Positions 8,444-20,247 are shown, counted from the first letter of the stretch. The stretch is 64,000 nucleotides of DNA from Amphritea sp. 1_MG-2023 (GCF_030547545.1 NZ_JAUOQE010000009.1:1-64000); one strand, 5' to 3'. A program made the numbers and translations. The notes: generated from the letters alone by a model not told the origin.

Positions 8444-9547
8444 TTAAAGCACGCGAGTGTTATTCAGAAATTTACTTTCCGGACTAGGCCCAGTGCCATC
8501 GGCATAGAGCGTCACACCTGACTTCAAACAGATAGTAAGGTTCATATGTGACTCTTCCGTCTCTTTGGGTAACAGATGATTAATCACCGCCTTCTCTTCT
8601 AACAACTCCAGCTCGGTGGCCGTCAACTGCTTGCGACTGAAATCACTGATATCCAAACCATGTACAATCTGATAACGACCGTAGTTGCAGCGTACGGGGA
8701 AGGAGAAAAACACGCCTTTTTCAATCCCATAGCTGCCATCGCTCAGAATCCCCATACTGACTATCTCACCAGGCTCGGTACCTTGCGTCCAATTATGCAT
8801 CTGATCGACAATCGCCTGTGCCGCGGAGGCCGCACTCGACAGTCCTCGGGCTTTGATAATCTCGCTACCGCGCTCTTGCACCCGAGGTATAAACTCATTG
8901 CAATACCACGCCGTATCAATCTGCGCCATCGCTGGCACACCAAAGACGGTGGCATGATGTAGATCAGGATATTGTGTGGGCGAATGATTACCCCAGATAA
9001 TGATATTTTGAATATCGCGAGCCGTCACACCACACTGACTCGCCAGCATACCTTTAGCTCGGTTATGATCCAAACGAGTTAAACAGGTAAACTGAGACGG
9101 GCTGAGATTCGGCGCATTCCGACTCGCAATCAACGCATTGGTGTTAGCTGGATTACCCGTCACCAACACCTTCACATCACGGTTAGCAAAGTCGTTTAAT
9201 GCCTTACCCTGACGGGCAAAAATCTCAGCATTCACTTCCAGTAAATCACTACGCTCCATGCCTGGCCCGCGCGGACGCGCGCCTACCAGCAACGCATAGT
9301 GACAGTTAGAAAAACCCTCTTCGACATTATCATGCAAGGTGATGGTATGGAGTAAGGGATAGGCACAATCTTCCAGCTCCATGGCCACGCCTCGTAACGA
9401 CTCCATGGCTCCTGGCAATTCAATCAGCTGAAGAATAACCGGCTGATCTCTGCCCATCATTTCACCGGCAGCAATCTTAAATAATAAGCTGTAACTAATG
9501 GCGCCTGCCGCCCCCGTGACTGCTATCCGAACCGGTCTTCTCATCAT
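8444..9547 (-). CDS. mdh: Malate dehydrogenase (NAD, type 2)
   Basis: A 367-residue type 2 malate dehydrogenase that oxidises malate to oxaloacetate in the TCA cycle. The NAD-binding motif is [17 protein letters not shown] near residues 8-24, the substrate arginines are in [29 protein letters not shown] follows, and the catalytic histidine is in [14 protein letters not shown] chose the ATG at 9547 preceded by AAAGGAAAAT; the frame is open a further 17 codons but without similarity. It is about 40 residues longer than the common 327-residue form, with an extra C-terminal segment after the domain. Confidence 0.92.
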   Translation of the reverse strand: MMRRPVRIAVTGAAGAISYSLLFKIAAGEMMGRDQPVILQLIELPGAMESLRGVAMELEDCAYPLLHTITLHDNVEEGFSNCHYALLVGARPRGPGMERSDLLEVNAEIFARQGKALNDFANRDVKVLVTGNPANTNALIASRNAPNLSPSQFTCLTRLDHNRAKGMLASQCGVTARDIQNIIIWGNHSPTQYPDLHHATVFGVPAMAQIDTAWYCNEFIPRVQERGSEIIKARGLSSAASAAQAIVDQMHNWTQGTEPGEIVSMGILSDGSYGIEKGVFFSFPVRCNYGRYQIVHGLDISDFSRKQLTATELELLEEKAVINHLLPKETEESHMNLTICLKSGVTLYADGTGPSPESKFLNNTRVL

Positions 9548-9617
9548 ATTTTCCTTTTTTATTTCAGACTTATAAAACAAGTGCATGATACACAGCATAA
9601 CACCCTGTATTCACAAC

Positions 9618-9660
9618 GTAGCGCTCAACGTAGTACTCAACATAGTGCTCAACGCAGCAC
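9618..9660. repeat. 12-bp short tandem repeat, about 3.5 units
   Basis: GTAGCGCTCAAC, GTAGTACTCAAC and ATAGTGCTCAAC follow each other directly and a partial fourth unit (GCAGCAC) follows. They lie between mdh and the radical SAM gene. Confidence 0.7.
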
Positions 9661-9714
9661 AGGTCGTTATACTGCTCAGCCGCTCGTCAGTAGCAGCCTA
9701 TCTTAAGCGCCGGA

Positions 9715-10602
9715 CTATAATCCACGCTGACTCTCCTGCCTGAGAAACACGCGATCCGGTGTTTCGATCGCCTGCCGTAACTGAGCCAACAGCGTATCCA
9801 TGTCCCGATTAAGCACGCCTTTAAGTACTAACAAATTAGACGCATGATCACTGCGAAAAATAGTGTTCTGCAAACTCAGATTTGACAGAAACAGCTCCAT
9901 CTCTTCAAATAACTGACGTTGATTCAGGGCGGTAAAATCACCATCAAAACCCTGTTTCATTCGCTGATTACCTCGTCGAGAAAAAAGCACCAAGGTCGCC
10001 AGGTAATCTGGCTGCGTCAGGTTAATCAGCTTGGCAGACGCGAGCGCATGTTGCTTGCTCAATCGCGTCCCACCTAAGCCGTTAATCAACATAACCGAGG
10101 TTTTGATGCCGGCGGCTTTAGCCTTTAAGAGAGATTCGGCGGTACTGGCAAAGGTTTCACCCTTATCAATACAGCGTAACACGTCGTCATCGCCACTTTC
10201 AGCACCGACATAGATCAGTGTTAACCCGAGTGCTTGCAGCTGTTGTAACTCATCAATAGATTTATGCTTCAGGTTAGATGGCAATGCGTAAGTCGATACC
10301 CGTGTCACATGGGGTAGATAAGTGCGAATAGCCTCTAAGAGCGTTTTTAAACGGCGGAATGACAGCACCATCGGGTCGCCATCACCGAGAAAAACCCGCC
10401 GTACACCGGGATACTGTTGACCACAACGGCGAATCTCTTCAACCAGTTCCGCTTCGTTTTTGGGTTTGAATTTTTTCTGCGGATCGATATACATTTCGCA
10501 GAAGTTACAGCGATTCCAGCTACAGCCATTGGTAACTTGTAGAATCAGCGAGTTAGCTTCACTCGGTGGTCGATAAACGGGCTCAATATAACGAATCGGC
10601 AT
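9715..10602 (-). CDS. Radical SAM protein
   Basis: A 295-residue B12-independent radical SAM enzyme of unknown reaction. The iron-sulfur cysteines are in GCSWNRCNFCEMY near residues 26-38, spaced CX4CX2C rather than the common CX3CX2C. FLGDGDPMVLSF near 92-103 is the glycine-rich SAM contact, and YVGAESGDDDVL near 150 is the next conserved strand. There is no N-terminal B12 domain and no extra Fe-S cluster is obvious. Homologues with a CX4CX2C spacing are, as far as I recall, widespread but unassigned. The gene is upstream of mdh on the same strand and begins 8 bp after tatD. Confidence 0.82.
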   Translation of the reverse strand: MPIRYIEPVYRPPSEANSLILQVTNGCSWNRCNFCEMYIDPQKKFKPKNEAELVEEIRRCGQQYPGVRRVFLGDGDPMVLSFRRLKTLLEAIRTYLPHVTRVSTYALPSNLKHKSIDELQQLQALGLTLIYVGAESGDDDVLRCIDKGETFASTAESLLKAKAAGIKTSVMLINGLGGTRLSKQHALASAKLINLTQPDYLATLVLFSRRGNQRMKQGFDGDFTALNQRQLFEEMELFLSNLSLQNTIFRSDHASNLLVLKGVLNRDMDTLLAQLRQAIETPDRVFLRQESQRGL

Positions 10603-10610
10603 CGGCTTGC

Positions 10611-11399
10611 TTAGTGTCCAGCTTGCGTGACTTTACTGAACATGCGATCAAAATTTTGACTGGTAATTTCGGCCACTTCTTCGATACGCAGCCCCTTAAT
10701 ATCGGCGACACATTGCGCAACCTCAACCACATACTGAGGCTCATTAGGCTTACCGCGATAAGGAACGGGCGCTAAATAAGGCGAGTCGGTTTCGATGAGT
10801 AAGTTCTCAATCGGCACCTGTTTCACCACCTCTCTTAGCTCTGCAGCGGTACGAAAGGTAATAATGCCGGAGAAAGAGATCATATAATTGAGATCCATCG
10901 CCTGTTGAGCCATCTGCCAACTTTCAGTAAAGCAGTGCAACACGCCACCCACGGATGGATCGCTATGTTGACGTAACAGTGTCAGCGTATCTTCGCGGGC
11001 ATCACGGGTATGTACAATCACCGGTAAACGCGATATCGCCGATGCCTTGAGATGACGAATAAAGCTCTCTTGCTGTAATTCAACGGTATCTTGCTGATAA
11101 TAATAATCCAGCCCCGTTTCACCTAAGGCAACCACCCTCGAATCGGCAGCATACTCAAGTAACTCGGCGATCTCAGCCATGCCTTCTGCAACGTGCAGCG
11201 GGTGAACACCCGCGGAGGCGAAGACATTATCGAAACGTTTAACCGTTTGCAGCATATCGGGCAGTTGTTGCATCTCAATCGCGACACAGAGCATTCGAGA
11301 CACTTGCTTAGCGGCGGCAGCATCAAGCACCGCTTGAAGATCATTATTTCGGACAGACAGATCCAGTCTGTCTAGGTGACAGTGGGAATCGACAAACAT
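10611..11399 (-). CDS. TatD family metal-dependent hydrolase (YcfH type)
   Basis: A 262-residue TatD-family hydrolase at the place of ycfH in the E. coli mltG-tmk-holB-ycfH order. Metal ligands are visible as VDSHCHLDRL at the N-terminus, ALGETGLDYY, PVIVHTRDA, GVLHCFTES and IETDSPYLAP. Family members act as 3'-5' exonucleases or D-aminoacyl-tRNA deacylase-like enzymes; the exact substrate of this one is unknown. It is a housekeeping paralogue of the QatD gene at 35.5 kb, with which it shares only the fold and metal motifs. Confidence 0.9.
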   Translation of the reverse strand: MFVDSHCHLDRLDLSVRNNDLQAVLDAAAAKQVSRMLCVAIEMQQLPDMLQTVKRFDNVFASAGVHPLHVAEGMAEIAELLEYAADSRVVALGETGLDYYYQQDTVELQQESFIRHLKASAISRLPVIVHTRDAREDTLTLLRQHSDPSVGGVLHCFTESWQMAQQAMDLNYMISFSGIITFRTAAELREVVKQVPIENLLIETDSPYLAPVPYRGKPNEPQYVVEVAQCVADIKGLRIEEVAEITSQNFDRMFSKVTQAGH

Positions 11400-11415
11400 G
11401 GGAAGTAACTCAGAA

Positions 11416-11766
11416 TTACATAGTATTAGTGCGACGACCTGAATTCAGCAAGGTCGCAACATAGGTTTCGATCTTCGAGATCAACGTAGCATCTTCCTGG
11501 GACAATTGAATGCCTATACCAGGAACGCGACCACCCTGCGCTGCTCTAGGCGTCACCCAGACAACTTTACCGGTGACCGGAATTTTATCGCTCTCATCAA
11601 TCAGGCTCAGCAACATAAACACTTCTTCGCCCAGTTGATACGTTCGATTGGTCGGAATAAATAAACCGCCATTCTTAATAAACGGCATATATGATTTATA
11701 GAGATCTTCCTTGGTCTCAATGGTCAGGGATAAAATCCCATGACTCATGCGGGGTACAACTGTCAT
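11416..11766 (-). CDS. pilZ: PilZ domain protein
   Basis: A 116-residue single-domain PilZ protein of the type IV pilus PilZ kind. In Pseudomonas and relatives a gene in this position between holB and tatD is needed for pilus biogenesis. The core LSLTIETKEDLYKSYMPFIKNGGLFIPT is recognisable. The RxxxR and D/NxSxxG residues that bind cyclic di-GMP are not evident, as in canonical PilZ. It begins about 98 bp after holB. Confidence 0.88.
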   Translation of the reverse strand: MTVVPRMSHGILSLTIETKEDLYKSYMPFIKNGGLFIPTNRTYQLGEEVFMLLSLIDESDKIPVTGKVVWVTPRAAQGGRVPGIGIQLSQEDATLISKIETYVATLLNSGRRTNTM

Positions 11767-11864
11767 AGGCTGTATAGCCTCCCTCGTACTTGTTCCGTCC
11801 TGATTCAGACTTGCTATATTACTATTGCTTTATGCGGCTGTATATCCCATCAGCCGTGTTAGTC

Positions 11865-13525
<1,661 letters not shown>

Positions 13526-13558
13526 TCATTATCCAATGAACACACTATCGCTCAGTCA

Positions 13559-14590
13559 TTATGACTCAGGACTCGAACGATAGTCACTACGCCGTCGCAA
13601 CTGATACTCTCTGACTGCCTTATTATGATCTTTTAAGGTCGCTGAAAACTGATGACTGCCATCGCCTTTAGCGACAAAATAAAGCCACTTACCCTCTTCG
13701 GGATTTAAGGCGGCGGTGATCGCTTCACGTCCAACCATCGCAATCGGCGTGGGTGGCAAGCCACTGATGGTATAAGTGTTATAGGCGGTCGGTCGGCGTA
13801 AATCCGCGCGACGAATATTGCCCTGATAACGCTCGCCCATCCCGTAAATCACTGTCGGATCGGTTTGCAGTCGCATGCCTTTCTTTAAGCGCTGAACAAA
13901 CACCCCAGCAATGATCGGCCTTTCACTCGCCAGTGCCGTTTCTTTTTCAACGATTGACGCCATAATCAAGGCTTCATAAACCGATTCATATGGCAGATCT
14001 TTAGCCTTGCTCAACCACGCTTTATCCAGTTCGGCTTGCAACAATTGATGCGCCCGTTGTAACAGATCCAGATCACTCATACCGCGGTGAAACTGATAAG
14101 TATCCGCAAGAAACATCCCTTCAGGATGCTGTCCTTCTAGCCCCAGTGTCGCCATTATCTGCGCATCACTGTGATCGGACAGCGTTTTTCTAATATGAGG
14201 ATTAGAATTAATAGAAGCTCTTAACTGCTTGAAATTAAGACCTTCTATAATAGAAAAGTTATACGAAAGCGTTTTCCCTTCAATCAGTTGCACCAGTAAC
14301 GTCCTAGGCGTTGTACCGGGCTCAAGCTGATATTCGCCAGCCTTGAGTAGGTGGCCTACTTTCTTTAAACGGACAAAAAACGAGAACCAGTCAGGCCTCT
14401 CTAATATACCCTCAGTCGCCAATTGCCTAGCTAAACGACTAAAGCTACTGCCCGGTTCAACCATCACCACCTGGGCTTGCGATAGCTTCAGTGGATCATC
14501 TAAATACGTTTGCAACGATCGCCATCCCGCATAAGCAAGCGCCACCACGAGTGTTAGAGTAATCAGGAAAGAGATAACAACTTTACGCAC
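13559..14590 (-). CDS. mltG: Endolytic murein transglycosylase MltG
   Basis: A 343-residue inner-membrane protein with one N-terminal transmembrane helix (about residues 5-25) and a periplasmic YceG domain. It cleaves nascent peptidoglycan strands and is thought to end glycan chains. The catalytic glutamate lies in LIMASIVEKETALASERP, and LQTDPTVIYG plus YNTYTISGLPPTPI are family signatures. It overlaps the pabC stop by one base and is followed by tmk. Confidence 0.93.
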   Translation of the reverse strand: MRKVVISFLITLTLVVALAYAGWRSLQTYLDDPLKLSQAQVVMVEPGSSFSRLARQLATEGILERPDWFSFFVRLKKVGHLLKAGEYQLEPGTTPRTLLVQLIEGKTLSYNFSIIEGLNFKQLRASINSNPHIRKTLSDHSDAQIMATLGLEGQHPEGMFLADTYQFHRGMSDLDLLQRAHQLLQAELDKAWLSKAKDLPYESVYEALIMASIVEKETALASERPIIAGVFVQRLKKGMRLQTDPTVIYGMGERYQGNIRRADLRRPTAYNTYTISGLPPTPIAMVGREAITAALNPEEGKWLYFVAKGDGSHQFSATLKDHNKAVREYQLRRRSDYRSSPES

Positions 14591-15447
14591 TAAGAAATTC
14601 CTTCAGCAGACAGCAATGACTGTAAGCACCGGGTAATAGGTCCTACAGACCATTCAAACTGAGATTGATCGATAGCGATACACTTAATCACCGGCCAGAT
14701 AGCAATAATGCTATTGCAAACAAACACCTCATCGGCATCATTGAGCGCAGCCGCAGTAAATAAACCTTGCTGCAATGGGATTCCCTGCTGCTGGGCGAGG
14801 CGTACGACTTGCTCTCGAACAATCCCTTTAACGCCACAACGATCAAGTTGCGGCGTATACAGAACCCCATCACGACACCAGAACAGATTACTCATGGTGC
14901 CTTCCACCAAATACCCTTCGGTATCAAGCACGAGGCCTTCGCGAATAGCCGTTGTTGACCATTCCGCGCGCGCTAACACCTGCTCTAAGCGATTAAGATG
15001 TTTAATGCCAGCGAGATGTGGCGCAATGGCTAGCCGAGACTGACACAAACGAACGGTTATGCCGTTATCAGCGGGTTGATCGGGATACACTGGAAACGCG
15101 CTCAGCTGCACGATTCGATTGATCGGCGTCTCGGCATCAACCGCATAACCTCGACCACCGCAGCCTCGCGTAAGCGTGATTTTAAGCACTTGACGCACGG
15201 TAGAAGCGCTTCGTGTACTCAGCAGTGTCGACAGATCCTCTAACAAGAGCTGCTCAATATTATCAGGCAAAGGAATGGCAAGACGCTGAGCCCCCGCCTT
15301 GAGACGCTCGATATGAGCCTGCCAAGCAACGGGTTTTGCCTGATTGAGGCAAATGGTTTCAAACAATCCATGGCCGTAAGCTAGCCCCCGGTCAGCAACC
15401 GGAAGAGACTGTTCAGACAAACCATTGATTAGAATAATAGGTGGCAT
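14590..15447 (-). CDS. pabC: Aminodeoxychorismate lyase
   Basis: A fold-type IV PLP enzyme of 285 residues that converts 4-amino-4-deoxychorismate to 4-aminobenzoate and pyruvate for folate synthesis. The N-terminal SLPVADRGLAYGHGLFET, the PLP lysine in LAGIKHLNRLEQV and EGTMSNLFWC are diagnostic of the family. Position between fabF and mltG is the usual one. Branched-chain aminotransferases share the fold, but length and context favour PabC. Confidence 0.92.
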   Translation of the reverse strand: MPPIILINGLSEQSLPVADRGLAYGHGLFETICLNQAKPVAWQAHIERLKAGAQRLAIPLPDNIEQLLLEDLSTLLSTRSASTVRQVLKITLTRGCGGRGYAVDAETPINRIVQLSAFPVYPDQPADNGITVRLCQSRLAIAPHLAGIKHLNRLEQVLARAEWSTTAIREGLVLDTEGYLVEGTMSNLFWCRDGVLYTPQLDRCGVKGIVREQVVRLAQQQGIPLQQGLFTAAALNDADEVFVCNSIIAIWPVIKCIAIDQSQFEWSVGPITRCLQSLLSAEGIS

Positions 15448-15456
15448 CAGAAGAAA

Positions 15457-15481
15457 ACGGGTGCCTTAATAGCGCACCCGT
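15457..15481 (-). terminator. Terminator or attenuator between fabF and pabC
   Basis: ACGGGTGC and GCACCCGT form a stem that on the minus strand is followed by TTTTCTTCT, just after the fabF stop and ten bases before the pabC start. It may reduce read-through into pabC. Confidence 0.7.
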
Positions 15482-15485
15482 ATAG

Positions 15486-16724
15486 TCAGATCTTACGGAA
15501 CACTAGGGTGCCATTGGTTCCACCAAAACCAAACGAGTTGGATACTGCCGCCTCAATCGGTGTTTCCTGAGCCGTATGTGCAACATAGTTCAGATCACAA
15601 CCGTCGGATGGGTTATCCAAATTGATAGTCGGTGGGGCAACTTGATCACGAATAGCTAAGACAGAGAAAATTGCCTCAACCGCACCGGCAGCCCCTAACA
15701 GATGACCAATCATCGACTTAGTCGAACTCATACGCACCTGCTCAGCAGCATTACCCAACACCAATTTAGCGGCATTAGATTCTGCGATATCACCGGCAGG
15801 CGTCGATGTTCCATGCGCATTGATATAGTTGATCTGCTCTGGATTAAGACCGGCATCCTTAATGGCATTCGTCATCGACAAAGCGGCTCCAGCGCCATCA
15901 GCGGGTGGTGAAGTCATATGATAAGCATCATCACTCATACCAAAACCGACTAATTCAGCGTAGATAGTGGCACCACGGGCTTTCGCGGCTTCATACTCTT
16001 CCAGCACCACAACGCCTGCGCCATCACCTAGCACAAAGCCATCACGATCACGATCCCAAGGACGGCTGGCCGCCTGCGGATCATCATTGCGCGTAGATAA
16101 TGCTCTAGCCGCAGAGAAGCCACCCACACCCAAAGGCGTCGTTGCCATCTCGGCACCGCCGGCAATCATCACATCAGCGTCACTGTTCTGAATCATCCGC
16201 GCAGCAAAACCAATATTATGAGTCCCCGTTGTACAGGCCGTGGTAATCGCAATATTAGGCCCTTTAAAGCCATATTTAATCGCGAGATTACCGGAGATCA
16301 TATTGATAATACTACCGGGCACAAAAAATGGTGAGATTCGACGCGGACCACTCTTATTGAGTGTATCGTGTGTTGCTTCAATCATCGGTAAACCACCGAT
16401 ACCCGAACCAATGGCGACACCGATACGGGGAGCATTTTCTTCAGTGACTGTCAGATCTGCATCTTCAACCGCCTGAATTGCCGCCACCATACCGTACTGA
16501 ATGAACAGATCCATTTTCCGTGCATCTTTCAGGCTCATGTAACCGTCAAGATCCAGCCCTTTAATCGGGGCTGAAAAACGGGTACCAAACGCTGTAGTAT
16601 CAAAGTGCGTAATCTCAGCCACGCCACTTTTACCGTTAAGAATGCTAGCCCACGTCTCCTGGACAGTGTTACCAACCGGGGTCAGCATACCCATGCCAGT
16701 AACAACGACTCTTCTGCGAGACAT
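15486..16724 (-). CDS. fabF: 3-oxoacyl-[ACP] synthase II
   Basis: Elongating condensing enzyme of type II fatty acid synthesis, 412 residues, involved in temperature control of unsaturated fatty acid content. The active-site cysteine is in [13 protein letters not shown], the two histidines in [12 protein letters not shown] and [14 protein letters not shown], and the C-terminal [14 protein letters not shown] is typical. ATG 16724 follows AGGAGGACGTTG, a strong ribosome-binding site. A terminator separates it from acpP. Confidence 0.95.
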   Translation of the reverse strand: MSRRRVVVTGMGMLTPVGNTVQETWASILNGKSGVAEITHFDTTAFGTRFSAPIKGLDLDGYMSLKDARKMDLFIQYGMVAAIQAVEDADLTVTEENAPRIGVAIGSGIGGLPMIEATHDTLNKSGPRRISPFFVPGSIINMISGNLAIKYGFKGPNIAITTACTTGTHNIGFAARMIQNSDADVMIAGGAEMATTPLGVGGFSAARALSTRNDDPQAASRPWDRDRDGFVLGDGAGVVVLEEYEAAKARGATIYAELVGFGMSDDAYHMTSPPADGAGAALSMTNAIKDAGLNPEQINYINAHGTSTPAGDIAESNAAKLVLGNAAEQVRMSSTKSMIGHLLGAAGAVEAIFSVLAIRDQVAPPTINLDNPSDGCDLNYVAHTAQETPIEAAVSNSFGFGGTNGTLVFRKI

Positions 16725-16752
16725 CAACGTCCTCCTAGTTTCCCGGTATAAC

Positions 16753-16793
16753 AAAAGAAAAGCCGCACTATATCACTATAGTTGCGGCTTCTC
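16753..16793 (-). terminator. Terminator after acpP
   Basis: GAAGCCGCA and TGCGGCTT arms with an inner CTATA/TATAG pairing are followed on the minus strand by TTCTTTTGTT. Partial read-through into fabF is expected, as in other bacteria where ACP is made in excess. Confidence 0.8.
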
Positions 16794-16813
16794 GGTAGTC
16801 TGCTGTGAGTCGA

Positions 16814-17047
16814 TTACTGATGTGCGTTGATGTAATCGATTGCCAGTCTAACAGTGGTGATTTTCTCTGCTTCTTCATCAGGAATTTCAGTTTCAAATTC
16901 CTCTTCCAGAGCCATTACTAGCTCTACAGTATCCAGAGAGTCTGCACCTAGGTCTTCAACAAAAGAAGCATCGATGGTTACTTCTTCTTCTTTAACACCC
17001 AGCTGTTCAGCAATGATTTTCTTTACGCGATCTTCGATGTTGCTCAT
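16814..17047 (-). CDS. acpP: Acyl carrier protein
   Basis: A 77-residue acidic four-helix carrier for fatty acid synthesis. The phosphopantetheine serine is in [20 protein letters not shown]. It starts [18 protein letters not shown], which is typical of gammaproteobacterial AcpP. It lies between fabG and fabF with a long 158-bp leader upstream, and a terminator follows. Confidence 0.97.
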   Translation of the reverse strand: MSNIEDRVKKIIAEQLGVKEEEVTIDASFVEDLGADSLDTVELVMALEEEFETEIPDEEAEKITTVRLAIDYINAHQ

Positions 17048-17205
17048 AACTCTTCCTATTGTTTATCGACATCCACATCCGAAGATGTGAATAGGGATTT
17101 TATTAGAATCCGCCGCTATGGATCAAGCCTGACGGCGATATTATCCAGTGAGCTGCGGCTCATTATCAACACTTTTACAGAAAAAACAATTCCTCAGGGA
17201 AAACT

Positions 17206-17949
17206 TTATGACATATACATGCCGCCATTGACATGAATCGTATCTCCAGTGACATATCCGCCGGCATCACTGGCTAAAAAACCAACAACAGCGGCGACTT
17301 CCTCAGGCTGCCCTAAGCGACCCATTGGAATCTGTTTTTGCAATGCAACTTTGTGCTCTTCCGGTAACCCGCTAGTCATATCTGTATCGATAAAACCAGG
17401 CGCTACACAGTTGACAGTGATATTGCGGGAAGCGACTTCTCGAGCCAATGCTCGACTAAAGCCTTCCATACCCGACTTAGCAGCAGCGTAGTTAGCCTGC
17501 CCAGCGTTGCCCATAGAGGCCACCACCGATGAAACATTAATAATACGACCCCAGCGCGCTTTGGTCATACCCCGTAGACAACCTTTGACCATGCGATAAA
17601 CAGACGTTAGATTGGTATTCAAGACAGAATCCCATTCATCCTCTTTCATCCGTAACATGATGTTATCGCGGGTAATACCTGCATTATTGACGATGATCGC
17701 TACAGGCCCAAACCCATCCTGTACCGACTTTAACACCTCATCAACCGACTCACTTGAGCCTACATCAAGACATAAACCTGCGCCTTTCACGCCTGCTGCT
17801 TCGAGGTAAGCAGTAATAGAAGCGGCACCTTTATCACTGGTCGCCGTGCCCACAACAACAGCACCTTGACGCCCCAATTCCAGCGCAATCGCTTTACCGA
17901 TCCCTCGAGTAGCACCCGTAATCAGCGCAACCTTGCCTTCGATACTCAT
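17206..17949 (-). CDS. fabG: 3-oxoacyl-[ACP] reductase
   Basis: NADPH-dependent short-chain dehydrogenase of 247 residues that reduces 3-oxoacyl-ACP. The cofactor motif TGATRGIG is at residues 12-19, followed by NNAGITRDN, the catalytic serine in NVSSVVASMG and YAAAKSGMEG with Tyr and Lys. The C-terminus IHVNGGMYM is typical for FabG. It starts 24 bp after fabD. Confidence 0.95.
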   Translation of the reverse strand: MSIEGKVALITGATRGIGKAIALELGRQGAVVVGTATSDKGAASITAYLEAAGVKGAGLCLDVGSSESVDEVLKSVQDGFGPVAIIVNNAGITRDNIMLRMKEDEWDSVLNTNLTSVYRMVKGCLRGMTKARWGRIINVSSVVASMGNAGQANYAAAKSGMEGFSRALAREVASRNITVNCVAPGFIDTDMTSGLPEEHKVALQKQIPMGRLGQPEEVAAVVGFLASDAGGYVTGDTIHVNGGMYMS

Positions 17950-17973
17950 AACTTGTTTCCTTTAATTCAGAGA

Positions 17974-18906
17974 TTAAGCGTTTAACGCCTTCTCAAGACC
18001 TGCAGAGTCATTAATAGCCCCTACCACAAGGCTACGCTGTACTTTTTTGTTTAGTCCTGACAGTACTTTGCCAGGGCCGCACTCAACAGTACGCTCAACC
18101 CCTTGTTCAATCATATTTTGCACAGAGTCTGTCCACAACACCGGACTATACAGCTGCGCCAGTAAGTTTTCGACCAACTCATCAACACTATTAGCTGATT
18201 TAGCCGTGAAATTCTGAATAACTTGAATACTTGGCAGAGTAATTTCAATATTTTTTAAGGCTACCGCCATCTGTTCAGCGGCTGGCTTCATCAACACACA
18301 ATGAGACGGCACACTAACCGGCAATGGAATCGCTCGCTTAGCACCCGCCGCCTTGCAGCCTTCGATGGCACGCTCAACCGCGTCTTTATTACCCGCAATA
18401 ACGACCTGACCTGGGCAGTTAAAATTCACCGGTGAGACAACCTCATCACCCGCCGCCGCATCACAAGCCGCCTGAATTGCATCATCAGCCAAACCTAAAA
18501 TAGCCGCCATCGCGCCAGTACCCGCAGGCACCGCTTGCTGCATAAACTCACCACGCAGCTTGACTAGATTAACCGCATCTTTAAACGCAATCGCACCAGC
18601 ACACACCAACGCCGTATATTCACCAAGACTGTGGCCGGCCATTAGAGCAGGCTGTTCACCGCCCTGCTGCTGCCATAGACGCCACAAAGCCACGCCAGCG
18701 GTCAACAAGGCTGGCTGCGTGCGATCGGTTTGATTCAGATCGGCTTCTGGCCCATCCTGAGTCAAAGCCCAAAGATCATAACCCAGTACAGCGGATGCTT
18801 CGGCAAACGTATCTTGAATAATAGCGTGTTCAGTGGCTAACTCAGCCAGCATGGTCAGATGCTGCGAGCCCTGACCTGGAAAAACAAAAGCGAGGGGTTG
18901 TGGCAT
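17974..18906 (-). CDS. fabD: Malonyl-CoA:ACP transacylase
   Basis: Loads malonyl groups onto ACP; 310 residues. FVFPGQGSQHLTML opens the protein, GHSLGEYTALVCAG holds the catalytic serine, and VSVPSHCVLM the catalytic histidine. I selected ATG 18906 because it follows a clear TTGAGGTAATA ribosome-binding site and matches the family N-terminus; the frame extends 11 codons further up. Confidence 0.95.
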   Translation of the reverse strand: MPQPLAFVFPGQGSQHLTMLAELATEHAIIQDTFAEASAVLGYDLWALTQDGPEADLNQTDRTQPALLTAGVALWRLWQQQGGEQPALMAGHSLGEYTALVCAGAIAFKDAVNLVKLRGEFMQQAVPAGTGAMAAILGLADDAIQAACDAAAGDEVVSPVNFNCPGQVVIAGNKDAVERAIEGCKAAGAKRAIPLPVSVPSHCVLMKPAAEQMAVALKNIEITLPSIQVIQNFTAKSANSVDELVENLLAQLYSPVLWTDSVQNMIEQGVERTVECGPGKVLSGLNKKVQRSLVVGAINDSAGLEKALNA

Positions 18907-19007
18907 TATTACCTCAATAGACAGATAAACGCATAACAATTTAAAGGGCGTAGTTTACAGGATTTACAATGAATTAAAACGTTTGTCTTATAGATCAAGC
19001 ATTTCCA

Positions 19008-20045
19008 CTAGCCATCAGCGATATGCAATTCAAGCTGACGATTGATATTACCAGGCACATCCATCACCACTTCAGCCACCGCCTGATCAATCGCATAACC
19101 AAAACAGGCGCGATTGGCCGCCCCATGACTTTTCACAACAATACCCTGCAAACCCAGTAAACTCGCACCGTTGCGACGCGCTGGATCGATATGCGCCTGC
19201 ACCTCTTCCAGCACTGGCGCGACCAGACATGCCATCAACTTACGTAACAAGGAACGGCTAAAGCTACGCTTCAACTGCTGCCCAATCAGACTGGCGACTC
19301 CCTCACTACTCTTTAAGGCGATATTACCAACAAAGCCATCACAGACGACGACATCGACCTTACCGGTAAAGATATCCCCGCCCTCAATAAAACCGCAATA
19401 GTTCAAACCACCATGTTCACGTATCAGGCGAGATGCTAGCTTAACCTGCTCATTACCTTTAATCTCTTCTGCACCCACATTCAACAAGCCGACGCGCGGC
19501 TGAGCAATCCCTTCGACCGCACTGGTCATCACCGACCCCATAATGGCGAACTGCAACAAATGCTCAGCACTACAATCGACATTAGCACCGAGATCAAGCA
19601 TATAACTAACCCCATCAACAGAGGGGATTGCTGTGATGATCGCCGGACGATCGATGCCCGGTAACATTTTTAAGGCGAAGCGACCCAGCGCCATTAAAGC
19701 ACCCGTATTGCCAGCACTCACACACGCTTGAGCCTGCCCTTCGGCAACCTGAACAACGGCACGGTACATCGAGGTATCTTGACGCTTACGGAGCGCATGA
19801 GAAGGTCGCTCATCACACCCGATGACTTTATCGGCATTAATGATAAGAATACGTGAACGCAGAGACTTATCTGTGCGTTTAGCCAAGGCTTGATCTAATA
19901 GAGGAGCAAGAACTGCTTGTTGACCAACAAGCTGCAGGGTCAACTGAGGATGACGCTTTAACGCATCAACGGAAGCGGGAATAACAACGCGGGGACCGAA
20001 GTCCCCACCCATCGCGTCAACCGCGATGCAAATGCCGTCAGACAA
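19008..20045 (-). CDS. plsX: Phosphate acyltransferase PlsX
   Basis: Makes acyl-phosphate from acyl-ACP for phospholipid synthesis; 345 residues, soluble and membrane-associated. The family start CIAVDAMGGDFGP and the segments SAGNTGALMALGRF, GANVDCSAEHLLQFA and VCDGFVGNIALKSSEG are present. It starts 2 bp after the rpmF stop. The C-terminus is slightly longer than that of many orthologues. Confidence 0.95.
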   Translation of the reverse strand: MSDGICIAVDAMGGDFGPRVVIPASVDALKRHPQLTLQLVGQQAVLAPLLDQALAKRTDKSLRSRILIINADKVIGCDERPSHALRKRQDTSMYRAVVQVAEGQAQACVSAGNTGALMALGRFALKMLPGIDRPAIITAIPSVDGVSYMLDLGANVDCSAEHLLQFAIMGSVMTSAVEGIAQPRVGLLNVGAEEIKGNEQVKLASRLIREHGGLNYCGFIEGGDIFTGKVDVVVCDGFVGNIALKSSEGVASLIGQQLKRSFSRSLLRKLMACLVAPVLEEVQAHIDPARRNGASLLGLQGIVVKSHGAANRACFGYAIDQAVAEVVMDVPGNINRQLELHIADG

Positions 20046-20047
20046 TA

Positions 20048-20230
20048 TTACTCGTCGTCTTGCTGTGCAACAACCTGCTTACCACGGTAAAAACCATCAG
20101 CACTAACGTGGTGACGACGGTGAGTTTCACCGGTGGTTACTTCTACTGAAAGAGTTGGGTTGCCCAGTGCATCGTGTGAACGACGCTGACCGCGACGTGA
20201 ACGAGTTACTTTGCTCTTTTGTACTGCCAT
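20048..20230 (-). CDS. rpmF: 50S ribosomal protein L32
   Basis: A 60-residue basic protein. [21 protein letters not shown] is the classic L32 opening, and the [17 protein letters not shown] tail follows. The zinc cysteines found in some L32 proteins are absent, as in most Gammaproteobacteria. It lies between yceD and plsX, as in E. coli. Confidence 0.97.
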   Translation of the reverse strand: MAVQKSKVTRSRRGQRRSHDALGNPTLSVEVTTGETHRRHHVSADGFYRGKQVVAQQDDE

Positions 20231-20247
20231 GGGATATAGCTCCTATT

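Noticed and set aside
10611-11399. TatD gene as part of a defence system
   Set aside because: It is in the conserved mltG-tmk-holB-pilZ-tatD order and has no QueC-like or KAP ATPase neighbour, so it is the housekeeping copy.
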